DNA of 25,790 nucleotides from a virus. Below the pieces are notes generated by a model. It was not told the origin of the DNA. It was given only the letters and a program-made list of their open reading frames with translations, and searched no databases. Positions within the stretch are counted from its first letter, which is position 1; each line of letters starts with the position of its first letter. A program made the position numbers and the translations under genes. The stretch is taken from IMG/VR virus record IMGVR_UViG_3300030061_002678, positions 7,212-33,001 of that record. One strand, 5' to 3'. Below, piece after piece: positions 10,001 through 15,959 of the stretch.

Positions 10001-10272
10001 ACTCGTAAGGCGTGGGGACCGCCTGTTTGTTTATAAGAACAGACAACAAATCGATCATTGTTGTCACGAAAAATGGGGAACCATTTAGCATCCGCTGGGA
10101 TATTGGAACCCAGGTTTTTAATGAATTGGGTGCCTGGACGTTTAGTACATCCAAAGGTTGGATCTAAATATACATTTGTAGCATGTCTTACCTGTCCTGG
10201 TATTTTCACAGAGTCAGGCTGGGCACTCATACCCCCCAAGACATTGCCGATAGTTTGGGAGATAGCTGACAT
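7075..10272 (-). CDS. Tail tubular protein B (T7 gp12-like nozzle)
   Basis: This 1065-residue protein is the nozzle of the short tail. The N-terminus is diagnostic of the family: after MSAISQTIGNVLGGMSAQ come a short charged stretch, then LDPTFGCTKRPGTQFI, where the Lys-Arg-Pro-Gly-Thr motif is conserved in T7 gp12-like proteins. Later blocks such as RDAFFYQNRLGFLSDDTVVMSQAG (about residues 620-645) and LLLFAENSQFLM (about 680) also fit family conservation. It is longer than T7 gp12 (about 794 residues); the extra length seems to lie in the region of about residues 190-560, rich in Thr, Asn and Gly and beta-strand-like. It overlaps tail tube A by 1 nt (TAATG) and the next gene by 4 nt, so the three are probably translationally coupled. 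Confidence 0.93.
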   Translation of the reverse strand: MSAISQTIGNVLGGMSAQPDSVKIPGQVRHATNVYLDPTFGCTKRPGTQFIKNLGSNIPADAKWFPIFRDNNDRFVVCSYKQTGGPHALRVFTADTGDERTVTMQGSAAEYIAVLDVNNLRPLTVNDYTFLVNSEKDVLMDAASTQAVTHQGLVVINQVGYNTTYAVDFLRDGTSLQQVQVYKASSISVSPASFEDLTDNGACGDTGIANFVENADSGSGTGLGFRLDATCNPTLVTTQVEGQKYPTRLEHFQGLAPGVQYGRQVWGFQQHGLANQYAEGSYLYSDHFQATEAGNINYRVELRVNYGQEDRNGNRRAFYSISSVSVLNYTLNQPEDAEQWKEGITWIDGGTTATDIIVNPLNSTITPAGSSYGLQINVIGVQQADESTQYDYKSVYKVRATLNNGGFNWSVGDTVTVNHANRQYIITVEDTVFGYSYESEASASYTTPADTASGTLNVNDIVSNLVTSIQALTNYTARPIGNVIVIERTDNRDFNLMTRGGTANNALYGLKDAVNDVSLLPPQCEDGIRLRVANTEASDADDYYVQFKTEGGIPGQGAWEETVKEGIATTLNTSTMPHALIREANGNFTLRPLTKEFDEDNFWQPRKVGDLTTNPAPTFVNKKIRDAFFYQNRLGFLSDDTVVMSQAGDYFNFFQGSAIAISDADPIDMSTSTTRPAKLKAAIGTPAGLLLFAENSQFLMKSEDIAFGPATVKIDEVSNFAYKSTIHPVETGVSILFTTESDTYSKVFELATDSLTARPQITDNTRIVPELVPPNLTHIVSVPNQSLVIMGDGSEVLYIFKFFNTGNERQLAGWTTWEMPSQIKLAAFDHDTGFFVGRNGSNTILSKLELLDDPDSSPISALGSRFQPRLDHWIDETSVTIVDLPDGTIKVYVPSGVATSSGTLFLAATYEGSETFYVSGDIQTDATGSYFIVSNRLKEFDVIVGVGYEMKVELPSFYVKEEKRADRRNPPMVENVYINVFMSGRYDCDVTQKGYTTRTIPLEVVQADIYEADTASLQEDGIRAIGVYGRGDLCRLTIKADGPLPAALTSYSWEGHYSTRGIARR

Positions 10273-10868
10273 TAATATCCTGCAAGTGTGTTAATAGGTC
10301 GATATGAGTTGTATGTGGTGTAACCGTCTTCGGTGTTAAAGACGTTGTAATCACCCTGCTGGGTGTCGTATTCCATCAAAGTTGCACGGGACATAACTTC
10401 CTCCCGCTGTCCAAATGCAACAGCTTCAGAGGAGCCCACAGAACGCCCAGCAAATACATTGCCGGCCCTGATGGTGATGTATTCCTTGGCTGCTTCGGGG
10501 AGCTCCTCGAAGTCAAAGAGCCAGGTCACATCAAGTGACTGCTTTTCTGTAAAGGTATAGGTATGTGCAGCCTTGTCATATAGCTTCCCGTTGCGAATAA
10601 CAAGAAATACATTGGTTAGACCATTGCTATCTAGTGCTAATACATTGTCAGGAATGATAATGTTGTTAGAAGAATCAGGTGTGAATGGATAGCCATATTC
10701 AGTATTAAAAATCCAGCCCTCAGACTGAACCGCAATGTTGACCTCAGCTAGCACTACTTCAGCCATCTCTACTAGAGGATTACCTGTTGTCAGTGCTGTC
10801 GTTGGTGCTTGACCAACATTGCTAAGAATCCTATTTACTGCGGATAAGGTTGTTGTTTTAGTTGTCAT
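10272..10868 (-). CDS. Tail tubular protein A (T7 gp11-like gatekeeper)
   Basis: The 198-residue protein (T7 gp11 is 196) forms the ring joining the portal to the nozzle. The N-terminal pattern LSAVNRILSNVGQAPTTAL, then VEMAEVVLAEVNIAVQSEGW and a Trp-Phe-Asn-containing strand, is typical of the family, as is the central PDNVLALD. Its ATG at 10866-10868 has no clear Shine-Dalgarno sequence. It lies about 55 nt after the capsid stop, with a UUCG-capped hairpin between them, and its stop overlaps the tail tube B start by 1 nt. Confidence 0.93.
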   Translation of the reverse strand: MTTKTTTLSAVNRILSNVGQAPTTALTTGNPLVEMAEVVLAEVNIAVQSEGWIFNTEYGYPFTPDSSNNIIIPDNVLALDSNGLTNVFLVIRNGKLYDKAAHTYTFTEKQSLDVTWLFDFEELPEAAKEYITIRAGNVFAGRSVGSSEAVAFGQREEVMSRATLMEYDTQQGDYNVFNTEDGYTTYNSYRPINTLAGY

Positions 10869-10890
10869 TTATTTCTAGGGAATGAGAAGC

Positions 10891-10914
10891 CCCGAGGACC
10901 CGAAGGTCCAAGGA
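10891..10914 (-). terminator. UUCG-capped hairpin after the capsid gene (position of T7 T-phi)
   Basis: On the minus strand GGACC (10905-10909) and GGTCC (10896-10900) form a 5-bp stem closed by a TTCG tetraloop (10901-10904), extendable by CC/GG beyond a small internal mismatch. It lies 9 nt after the capsid stop codon, exactly where T7 has its T-phi terminator after gene 10. There is no run of Ts after the stem, so it may be a partial phage-polymerase terminator or an mRNA 3'-end stabiliser rather than a host-type terminator. Confidence 0.5.
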
Positions 10915-10922
10915 GTTATTTA

Positions 10923-12147
10923 TTAAGCAGCTTGGAGTGAACCAGCAACGGAGACACGCAAGGTGTCACAACCCATTGCCATTTTGCCCACAATCAAATC
11001 ACCCTGGTATTGGCAGTTATTCCAAATCTTTCGATATGGCCCAGACTATATCTTCACCCACTTGGGGTGTCGGACGCTATCCATGTATTACGCAACAAGC
11101 GTGTTGCACCATGTAGTCGTTGCACTTTCCTCTCACGCTTGAGAGGCTTAGCTCAGGATTGCCTTAGCTTTTGCCTTAGGTTTCCCTGAATTCATCCGAT
11201 TGCACATATACATTGCTGCATAAGGACGCCTAATTGACGTTAAAGTCACCAGAGGTTGTTTCGATGCTTGGGCCAATAGCTTCAACAGTGCCTGCGCATT
11301 CCTTATGGAATACCAATCCGGCAAGGTTGGAGTTATCAACTACATAGCTGTTTTCTTCACCAGTAATTGCTGCGTTATCAGTTGCAGTTTTACCGTACTG
11401 GTTAGCCAATACATTGGACTTATAGATACGAATTCCGGCGATAGAATACAGGCCTTTTCCTGAGTTCATGTCACCCTGGGTGTTACCGATTTCACGGTTC
11501 AGGATGTTGGTATCGACAGAACTAATCAACGAATAGTATTGTCTTGGCGAGAGAATCGCGCACCTGCCGTCTTGGGGGGCTGAGCGCTCATCAAGTACTG
11601 CAGCAGCTTCAAAGAAGCCGTCTACAATTGCTTGGGCACTATTAGTATTGCCCGAGCCGATGTTAACTTGGAAGCCACCAGGCTCACCAGTAACAACAGA
11701 AGATTCGGTTGCTCCTTTAGCAATAACCCGTGCAATACGGTCATCGTAGTGCAGGGCTAAAGCCTCGCCGATTTGCTTGGAGATCTCAGATCTGCTTTGA
11801 TATTGAGAAAGAATTTGGTCAAGATCATAAACAAACTGGCTGCTATATAGCAACGAATCCATGACGATTGTCTTTTCGTTGCTCTTCAATCCAGCATCAG
11901 GACCGATCGGTGTGCCAGGTGTATGGTAACCCGCATCGAGCTTTCCAGTCAGCAAGAACTGTTTAGATTTGCCTCCACGGAGCGAATAGTTACGAACAAG
12001 ACCTTTGAAGATCGTCGCACTATTGAACGCATTGAACACCTCTCCTGAGAACAGGGTAAGGGCTGTAGCGTACCGTGTGGCGTAGTTTTGTGAGGGTGTA
12101 CGTGAGCCATTGGCTACGTTATTACCCTGAAATGCTGAAAACGACAT
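10923..12147 (-). CDS. Major capsid protein (T7 gp10-like), split by a group I intron: join of 11237-12147 and 10923-11013
   Basis: Exon 1 (12147 to 11237) encodes 303 residues and two bases of a Val codon; exon 2 (11013 to 10923) gives the third base, 29 residues and TAA. The spliced product has 333 residues, close to T7-like capsid proteins (about 345-375). Exon 1 starts MSFSAFQGNNVANGSRT and contains LLTGKLDAGYHTPG, the family's E-loop and backbone region. Exon 2 restores the conserved end QYQGDLIVGKMAMGC. Across the junction the protein reads SGDFNV-QYQGDLIVG. Without splicing, translation meets TAG two codons after the junction, yielding 305 residues, and the conserved tail lies in a different frame behind an in-frame TAG. 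No Shine-Dalgarno is visible before the ATG; an A/T-rich, structured leader of about 290 nt precedes it. Capsid identity is very strong; the splice sites are inferred. Confidence 0.93.
11014..11236 (-). ncRNA. Group I intron (223 nt, IA-like) in the major capsid gene
   Basis: The minus strand shows a full group I core. P1: exon ACGT|C (11236-11240) pairs with GGCGT (11226-11230), putting a U-G pair exactly at the 5' splice site. P3: TCGGATG (11193-11199) with CGTCCGA (11070-11076). P4: CAGG (11185-11188) with CCTG (11154-11157). P5 follows, capped by AAAA, and P6a is CCTCTCA/TGAGAGG (11129-11146). P7: GACTA (11114-11118) with TAGTC (11044-11048), inside the typical GTGCAACGACTA sequence. P8: CACCC/GGGTG (11055-11069). 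P9 is capped by a GAAA tetraloop (11022-11039). An extra hairpin GCAAC/GTTGC between P7 and the P3 3' strand (P7.1) points to subgroup IA. The last base is G (11014). There is no room for a homing endonuclease. Splicing should be self-catalysed with guanosine as cofactor. Confidence 0.93.
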
Positions 12148-12181
12148 TATGTTAATTAAGAGATTTGTTAATGAATCAAAC

Positions 12182-12197
12182 CTCTAAGCGCTTAGAG
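12182..12197. repeat. 16-bp perfect palindrome upstream of the capsid gene
   Basis: CTCTAAGC followed by GCTTAGAG is a perfect palindrome 35 nt before the capsid ATG. In RNA it would form a short hairpin with a minimal loop; in DNA it could be a dimeric protein site. It is not followed by a U-tract, so it is not an intrinsic terminator. Confidence 0.55.
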
Positions 12198-12285
12198 TTA
12201 TTTAGTTTTATTGTCATTGCTCTATAACTTGAGCGAAGCTTCGCCAAAGGGTTATCCCTCGTAAGGGGCCGCAGTGGCAAAGAAA

Positions 12286-12330
12286 TAGACAGGAAGGGAA
12301 TCGAACCCTTCTTCGCACCAGCTCTGTCAA
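12286..12330 (-). ncRNA. tRNA acceptor/T-arm-like element, lacking an anticodon arm
   Basis: On the minus strand GAAGGG-TTCGATT-CCCTTC has a consensus tRNA T-loop (TTCGANT) and stem. It is flanked by TTGACAG (12324-12330) and CTGTCTA (12286-12292), which pair over five consecutive bp plus an outer pair, like an acceptor stem stacked on a T arm. Only 12 nt separate the 5' acceptor strand from the T arm, so there are no D or anticodon arms and it is not a functional tRNA. It may be a degenerate tRNA remnant or a tRNA-like RNA fold in the capsid leader. Confidence 0.3.
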
Positions 12331-12391
12331 GAACACCCGGCCTTCCGAAACCGGGTTCCATAAACCGCCCCTCGGGTTTTACAACCGGAAG

Positions 12392-12459
12392 GTACCTGTA
12401 TTTAATTATCGCCCAGGGTAGGCGACTGAAAGTACCTGTATTAGTTGCCCAGGGTAGGC
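12392..12459. repeat. Imperfect tandem duplication, period about 36-40 bp
   Basis: The segment 12432-12459 (gtacctgtatt...gcccagggtaggc) recurs at 12392-12423 with a 4-bp length difference in the middle. The copy at 12432-12459 is the 3' end of the DUF4278 gene; the other follows its stop codon and remains in the same reading frame (13 codons to the next stop), so it looks like an internal duplication of the gene's end. Confidence 0.7.
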
Positions 12460-12557
12460 ACTACTTTTAAATAAGACACACCGCGATAGGTGAGCTTTGC
12501 TTGCTTAGCAGCGGCCTTTTGAGCCTTGACTGCTGCACGTACTTCTACGTTTGTCAT
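12441..12557 (-). CDS. Small DUF4278-like protein (38 aa) between scaffold and capsid genes
   Basis: The 38-residue ORF starts at ATG 12555-12557, preceded by a good Shine-Dalgarno sequence (GGAG, 7 nt upstream), one of the few in this window. The N-terminal half is a basic, Ala/Lys/Gln-rich helix (about residues 5-21); it is followed by LTYRGVSY, which I recognise as the signature of DUF4278, a short domain of unknown function found mainly in cyanobacteria and their phages. It ends VVPTLGN. It is therefore probably real despite its size, and its position next to the capsid gene suggests high late expression. Its function is unknown. Its 3' end has been duplicated downstream, and its ribosome-binding site lies in a long inverted repeat. 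Confidence 0.7.
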   Translation of the reverse strand: MTNVEVRAAVKAQKAAAKQAKLTYRGVSYLKVVPTLGN

Positions 12558-12561
12558 GGGT

Positions 12562-12634
12562 TTCTCCAAAAGACCATCTCCCCGTTCCATGAGATGGAGT
12601 AATGCGCCCATAAGGGTGAACGTACTTTGGAGAA
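12562..12634 (-). promoter_or_regulatory. Stem structure that covers the DUF4278 gene's ribosome-binding site
   Basis: Directly after the scaffold stop codon the minus strand reads TTCTCCAAA (12626-12634), which is perfectly complementary over 9 nt to TTTGGAGAA (12562-12570), and the latter contains the GGAG ribosome-binding site of the DUF4278 gene. Enclosed between the arms is a second, 7-bp hairpin (CCATCTC 12591-12597 with GAGATGG 12574-12580) followed by TCTTTT, which resembles a terminator. The two structures can coexist as a multi-branched fold. This suggests control of translation, or of read-through from scaffold to capsid. Confidence 0.5.
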
Positions 12635-13480
12635 TTAGAGAAGGTCACCAGAGCGGGCGAGCTTATTTTCTACGTCCTGACGGTACGCAGGATCTGTGGA
12701 GTAGCGCGGGTCTGCAATAGCTCGGCCTAGCTCAGCTTGACTACGGAATACTTTGCCTGTACTCGTGGCTTTTTTACCTGTGACCAATGGAGCCTCATAA
12801 CCCTCAACACTCTTCCAGCGGTTGCTGAGGGCCTCTACAGCAAAGGAGAGAGCTGCTGCGTTGTTGGAGTTGGCTACTGAGTTAAATGATTCAATCTCGT
12901 CAGGGCTGAGGTTTTGACCTGCCCATTGGATCATCTCTCCATAGGCTTCATCACCCCCAACAGAATCTCGGATAGTCTTTAGCTGCTGAGCCGTTGCTAC
13001 TTCCTGAGTGTTCTTTGCTGATTGAACTGCGTGATATTTAAAGTAGGTTTCAATGAGTTCTTTACTATCCATCGAGGATAGCTTTTCCATATCCTCTTGG
13101 GTTAGACCACCGGCTTCATCAAACCGGGTAGCAATGTCTGTAAAGGTCTTGACGTTTTCACTAATCTCTACCGACTCTTCTGCCTCCTCCTCAGAGGCCT
13201 CTACAGGCTCCTCAGAGTCCTCCTCCTCATCTTCAGACTTAGGTTTGCCTAGCTTGCTTTCAAGCTCTTTGTAGGCCTTTAGGAGGTCATCCTGGGATTT
13301 AAATTTCCCATCAATAAGAGAGACATCTTCTTGCTCAGAATCAGTCTGAGCCATACGTCGATCACGGTCCTCTTCCTGGGCCTTAATAAGTTTTTCACCC
13401 TGCTCCAGCGCTGCCGTTTCTGCTGCCTGTTGCTCGGGGGTGGGACCCTCAGTGGGGTCGAATGCCATGCGGTTTGCCAT
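12635..13480 (-). CDS. Capsid assembly scaffolding protein (T7 gp9-like)
   Basis: The 281-residue protein (T7 gp9 is about 307) sits between portal and capsid genes. It is strongly acidic, with a Glu/Ser run at about residues 80-107 (DEEEDSEEPVEASEEEAEES), and predicted mostly helical, as expected for a scaffold. A conserved-looking block GKFKSQDDLLKAYKELESKLG (about residues 57-77) and a basic C-terminus (VENKLARSGDLL) fit cyanopodovirus scaffolds. The C-terminal helix of such proteins usually contacts the capsid protein. It starts 1 nt after the preceding small gene. Identification rests on composition, length and position. Confidence 0.88.
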   Translation of the reverse strand: MANRMAFDPTEGPTPEQQAAETAALEQGEKLIKAQEEDRDRRMAQTDSEQEDVSLIDGKFKSQDDLLKAYKELESKLGKPKSEDEEEDSEEPVEASEEEAEESVEISENVKTFTDIATRFDEAGGLTQEDMEKLSSMDSKELIETYFKYHAVQSAKNTQEVATAQQLKTIRDSVGGDEAYGEMIQWAGQNLSPDEIESFNSVANSNNAAALSFAVEALSNRWKSVEGYEAPLVTGKKATSTGKVFRSQAELGRAIADPRYSTDPAYRQDVENKLARSGDLL

Positions 13481-13481
13481 A

Positions 13482-13739
13482 TTAATAGGTGGTAGAAGTT
13501 ACGTTGCCAAAGGTCGGACGAATCGCTTCCTTTTTGCCATACTTACCGGCGGTTGGTTGGGATGTTCCTACAACTTTTTGTTTGATTCCATAACCTACTG
13601 ATTTATCAGCGAGGGCCGGTTCAATCGGTGTAGGCTCCCATGCTTGATTTAGTTTGGTATCTGGGTTGTCCCCTCGAAACTCACCATTAGGCTTGCGGGC
13701 TCGGCGGCGTTTGTTGGCTGTTTGGGTTTTGTTGTCCAT
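13482..13739 (-). CDS. Small conserved head-region protein (85 aa), function unknown
   Basis: The N-terminus is very basic (MDNKTQTANKRRRARKPNGEFRG region), and the rest is rich in Gly, Lys, Thr and Pro, ending FGNVTSTTY; no fold is recognised. The first 53 nt overlap the end of the portal gene in another frame and the stop lies just before the scaffold start. A small gene between portal and scaffold is a regular feature of T7-like cyanophages, which suggests a minor virion or assembly role, perhaps nucleic-acid binding given the basic N-terminus. Confidence 0.65.
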   Translation of the reverse strand: MDNKTQTANKRRRARKPNGEFRGDNPDTKLNQAWEPTPIEPALADKSVGYGIKQKVVGTSQPTAGKYGKKEAIRPTFGNVTSTTY

Positions 13740-15318
13740 CTGGATTCATCATTTGTTCAACCATTGGAGACTTGGACAGTTGTCCCGCTTGTTCCAATAG
13801 TGTTTGTTGTCGTTGTTGTTCTTGTGCTTTCTCGCGCTCTTGTCCAAGCTCTTCGTCAGACTTAACCAAACCAAGAGATTCAATGCCACTAGCTGCTGCT
13901 AGACGGCGGAGAAACTCACTGGGGTTGATAAATTGAGACATAGCCTCAGGGCCAATGCCTTGAGCAACTGTTGTGACAAACTCCATAAGAGCTTGCCGAT
14001 CTTGACCACGGCCAATACCATTTAAGCCCGCGACAACAGTAGGTAACACCAAACCTTTAGGGAGCTTGGGCACACCATCCTGGCGTTGTAATGCTTGGAG
14101 TTTGCGTGCTAGATAAGGCCGCAGCAAAGTAGCAGTCAAGCCGGAATATATTCCCCCCAATTGTTCATTTAATTCCTGTGCGACGGCATTTACTTCGGCG
14201 GCAGTTGTGCGCTCAGAGTCACGAACAGAACCATCCATAACTAGAAATGCTTTAGCAAGTCTTTGAGTCAAGTTTTGGATCATCTGTTGAACAGTGCCAA
14301 AATCTGCGGTCTTACCTACTTGCACTACGCCAACATCATCTGGGCGGCCTTGAATAATAGAACCGTTAGAGGCTCGAGCTAAACTTTGTGGCTTAGTTGT
14401 AGATGAAGGGGATACCAAAAATATTACCTTAGCCGCAGCAGAGCTGCCTTCTACCATTGCTTGCATTAACCTTTCTAGGCTATTTAGATCTCCAAGGAAC
14501 TCCTCAACTCTAGATCTTCCGTAGCTTTCACCATCACAATTATTAAAGGTAATGGCAAACCAGGGTGTTGTTCTTAATGGTGAAGAAGAACGAGATCCAG
14601 GAATCATTTTACCGTCACATTCCTGATACCATTTATGTTGTCCATCCTCAAACTTGACGTGGGTATAAACCACAGCGTCTTCGCTTTGGCCTTTATTCAT
14701 TGAAGAGGCCACACCAAACTTAGGTCCGTCTTCGCCTACGGCGTTCACGTCCTTGTCTGTGTCTAGAGGTTGAAAACCTTTTGGCAACAATTCACGGGAG
14801 ACAATCTCCTTAGTGACAATTTCTTGGACGTTACCGTCACCGTCTTTAGCAACAACGTATCTATCCAGTGGATAAACCTTTAGGCTTTTCTTAGCGTCAT
14901 AGATAAGGGCATTACCTGTGACCACCAAATGCTTCATTGCAACATGGAGCTGAACACGGTCAGTGGTTTCAGCAATCTGCTGCATGACCATTTTCTCCAT
15001 CTTGGATAGAGCCATATCGATCTGACTACGCATCTCGGGAGTTGCGTCAGGGATCTTCTTTAGCTCTACATCATTAATTTGTAGTTTAAAAAATGAGGTA
15101 TTTAGAGGGAACAAACTAAGCATTAGCTTTGCAGCCAGTACATTTGTACCGGAGGCTCCTTGGCTCTGCCAGGGTGTAGGCAGTCGCTCACCATTTGCGT
15201 GCCCTTCCTCTGTCAGAAGGTACGGAAGCGTGAGCTTTGCACATGTACGGGCTACATCTAAGAATTGTTCTCGGTCTGACCTCAAGGCTTCATAGCGGGC
15301 CTGGGCGTTTGCTTCCAT
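13687..15318 (-). CDS. Portal / head-tail connector protein (T7 gp8-like)
   Basis: The 543-residue protein is nearly identical in length to T7 gp8 (536). It forms the dodecameric portal at one capsid vertex through which DNA is packaged and ejected. Recognisable family blocks include the N-terminal RYEALRSDREQFLDVARTCAKLTLPYL, the NVLAAKLMLSLFPLNTSFFKL region at about residues 58-78, and SYGRSRVEEFLGDLNSLERLMQA near residue 270, followed by SERTTAAEVNAVAQELNEQLGG near 385. The C-terminal tail is Gln/Pro-rich and unstructured and encodes the overlap with the next small gene. It starts by sharing 1 nt with the preceding gene's stop. Confidence 0.95.
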   Translation of the reverse strand: MEANAQARYEALRSDREQFLDVARTCAKLTLPYLLTEEGHANGERLPTPWQSQGASGTNVLAAKLMLSLFPLNTSFFKLQINDVELKKIPDATPEMRSQIDMALSKMEKMVMQQIAETTDRVQLHVAMKHLVVTGNALIYDAKKSLKVYPLDRYVVAKDGDGNVQEIVTKEIVSRELLPKGFQPLDTDKDVNAVGEDGPKFGVASSMNKGQSEDAVVYTHVKFEDGQHKWYQECDGKMIPGSRSSSPLRTTPWFAITFNNCDGESYGRSRVEEFLGDLNSLERLMQAMVEGSSAAAKVIFLVSPSSTTKPQSLARASNGSIIQGRPDDVGVVQVGKTADFGTVQQMIQNLTQRLAKAFLVMDGSVRDSERTTAAEVNAVAQELNEQLGGIYSGLTATLLRPYLARKLQALQRQDGVPKLPKGLVLPTVVAGLNGIGRGQDRQALMEFVTTVAQGIGPEAMSQFINPSEFLRRLAAASGIESLGLVKSDEELGQEREKAQEQQRQQTLLEQAGQLSKSPMVEQMMNPDGQQNPNSQQTPPSPQA

Positions 15319-15959
15319 TAGTAATTAGTAAGATTAGAGGTTCCTTGGGTTGCTCTCCGTTTGCGGGCTTGTGTCGACCTAGGAGTCCTCACAATTGCCA
15401 TCCTGTTTCCAGTAGTAGTCAACTCTGGAGCAGGTGGGGCAGCAATACTCATTGGAGTATTAGGGGCCGGAGCTGGTAAGAGTGGATCGTCCTTTACTTG
15501 AGGCTTCTGAACCATTGGCATACCTTGCTGTTTAGGCATATAAACCGGTTGGTTCATCATCTCTTCCATCATTTCTCGTTGTGCTTCTGCTGATGCTTTT
15601 TGATCAGCAGTCATCTGGTCATATTGACTTTGCAACTGGTCTTGTTGCTTTTTAGATTGACGGTCATACACAATTTGGCTTTCTGCACCTAATGTTTGAT
15701 CAAGCGCCCATTGTGTCCTATCGTTTTTATCAATAACACCATCTCGTATTGAATTTTTCAGCGCTTTCTGAAAAGGCTTGCGCTGTGATTCTTTATCCCA
15801 ACGTTCATTCAAGAGCCATTCGTCTACTTTTCTCTTATCCTTGTCCTTCTTTAACTTTTTAATACCAATAGCATCCATTGCTCTTTTAATATCAGCATCA
15901 GACGCCATCCCTGCATAGGGATTTATTGGTTTTGGTTTTGGCGGGGAAGGGGAAGTCAT
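15318..15959 (-). CDS. Putative virion/assembly protein before the portal gene (T7 gp6.7/gp7.3 position)
   Basis: The 213-residue protein has a Pro-rich N-terminus, a charged helical segment (about residues 20-115, Lys/Asp/Gln-rich), a Met/Gln-rich stretch, a Pro/Ala-rich linker (about 155-180), and a basic C-terminus ending RRATQGTSNLTNY. A C-terminal R-x-GTS-x-L-T motif recalls small virion proteins encoded just upstream of the portal gene in T7-like phages. I cannot assign a function from sequence. It overlaps the preceding small gene by 4 nt (ATGA), and its stop shares 1 nt with the portal start, so it is probably expressed with the head genes. Confidence 0.6.
   Translation of the reverse strand: MTSPSPPKPKPINPYAGMASDADIKRAMDAIGIKKLKKDKDKRKVDEWLLNERWDKESQRKPFQKALKNSIRDGVIDKNDRTQWALDQTLGAESQIVYDRQSKKQQDQLQSQYDQMTADQKASAEAQREMMEEMMNQPVYMPKQQGMPMVQKPQVKDDPLLPAPAPNTPMSIAAPPAPELTTTGNRMAIVRTPRSTQARKRRATQGTSNLTNY

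Larger units (their letters stand above)
12148..12440 (-). other. Structured non-coding leader of the capsid gene
   Basis: This stretch between the DUF4278 stop and the capsid start holds no convincing gene. On the minus strand it has, in order: a duplicated segment, a 6-bp hairpin (acccgg 12335-12340 with ccgggt 12351-12356), a tRNA T-arm-like structure (12286-12330), a small hairpin with a UACG loop (12256-12267), a 12-bp palindrome (12233-12244), a 16-bp palindrome (12182-12197), and an A/T-rich run to the ATG. In T7 the strongest late promoter (phi10) precedes the capsid gene, so a phage promoter may be here, but I recognise no promoter sequence. Confidence 0.6.

Noticed and set aside
10923-11240. 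Programmed frameshift as an explanation for the two-part capsid gene (as in T7 gp10A/10B)
   Set aside because: The two coding parts are separated by 223 nt containing stops in frame with exon 2, and the segment folds as a group I intron with a proper U-G splice site; a -1 or +1 shift could not bridge it.
11148-11339. 63-codon ORF spanning exon 1 and the intron, as a possible homing endonuclease
   Set aside because: It is out of frame with the capsid gene, covers P3-P6 of the intron core, and has no LAGLIDADG, GIY-YIG or HNH motif.
12286-12360. A complete tRNA or tmRNA gene upstream of the capsid gene
   Set aside because: The T arm and acceptor 3' strand are good, but no D arm or anticodon arm fits in the available space, and no complement of the acceptor strand lies at the right distance. 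Circular permutation was also considered, but no 5' half follows.
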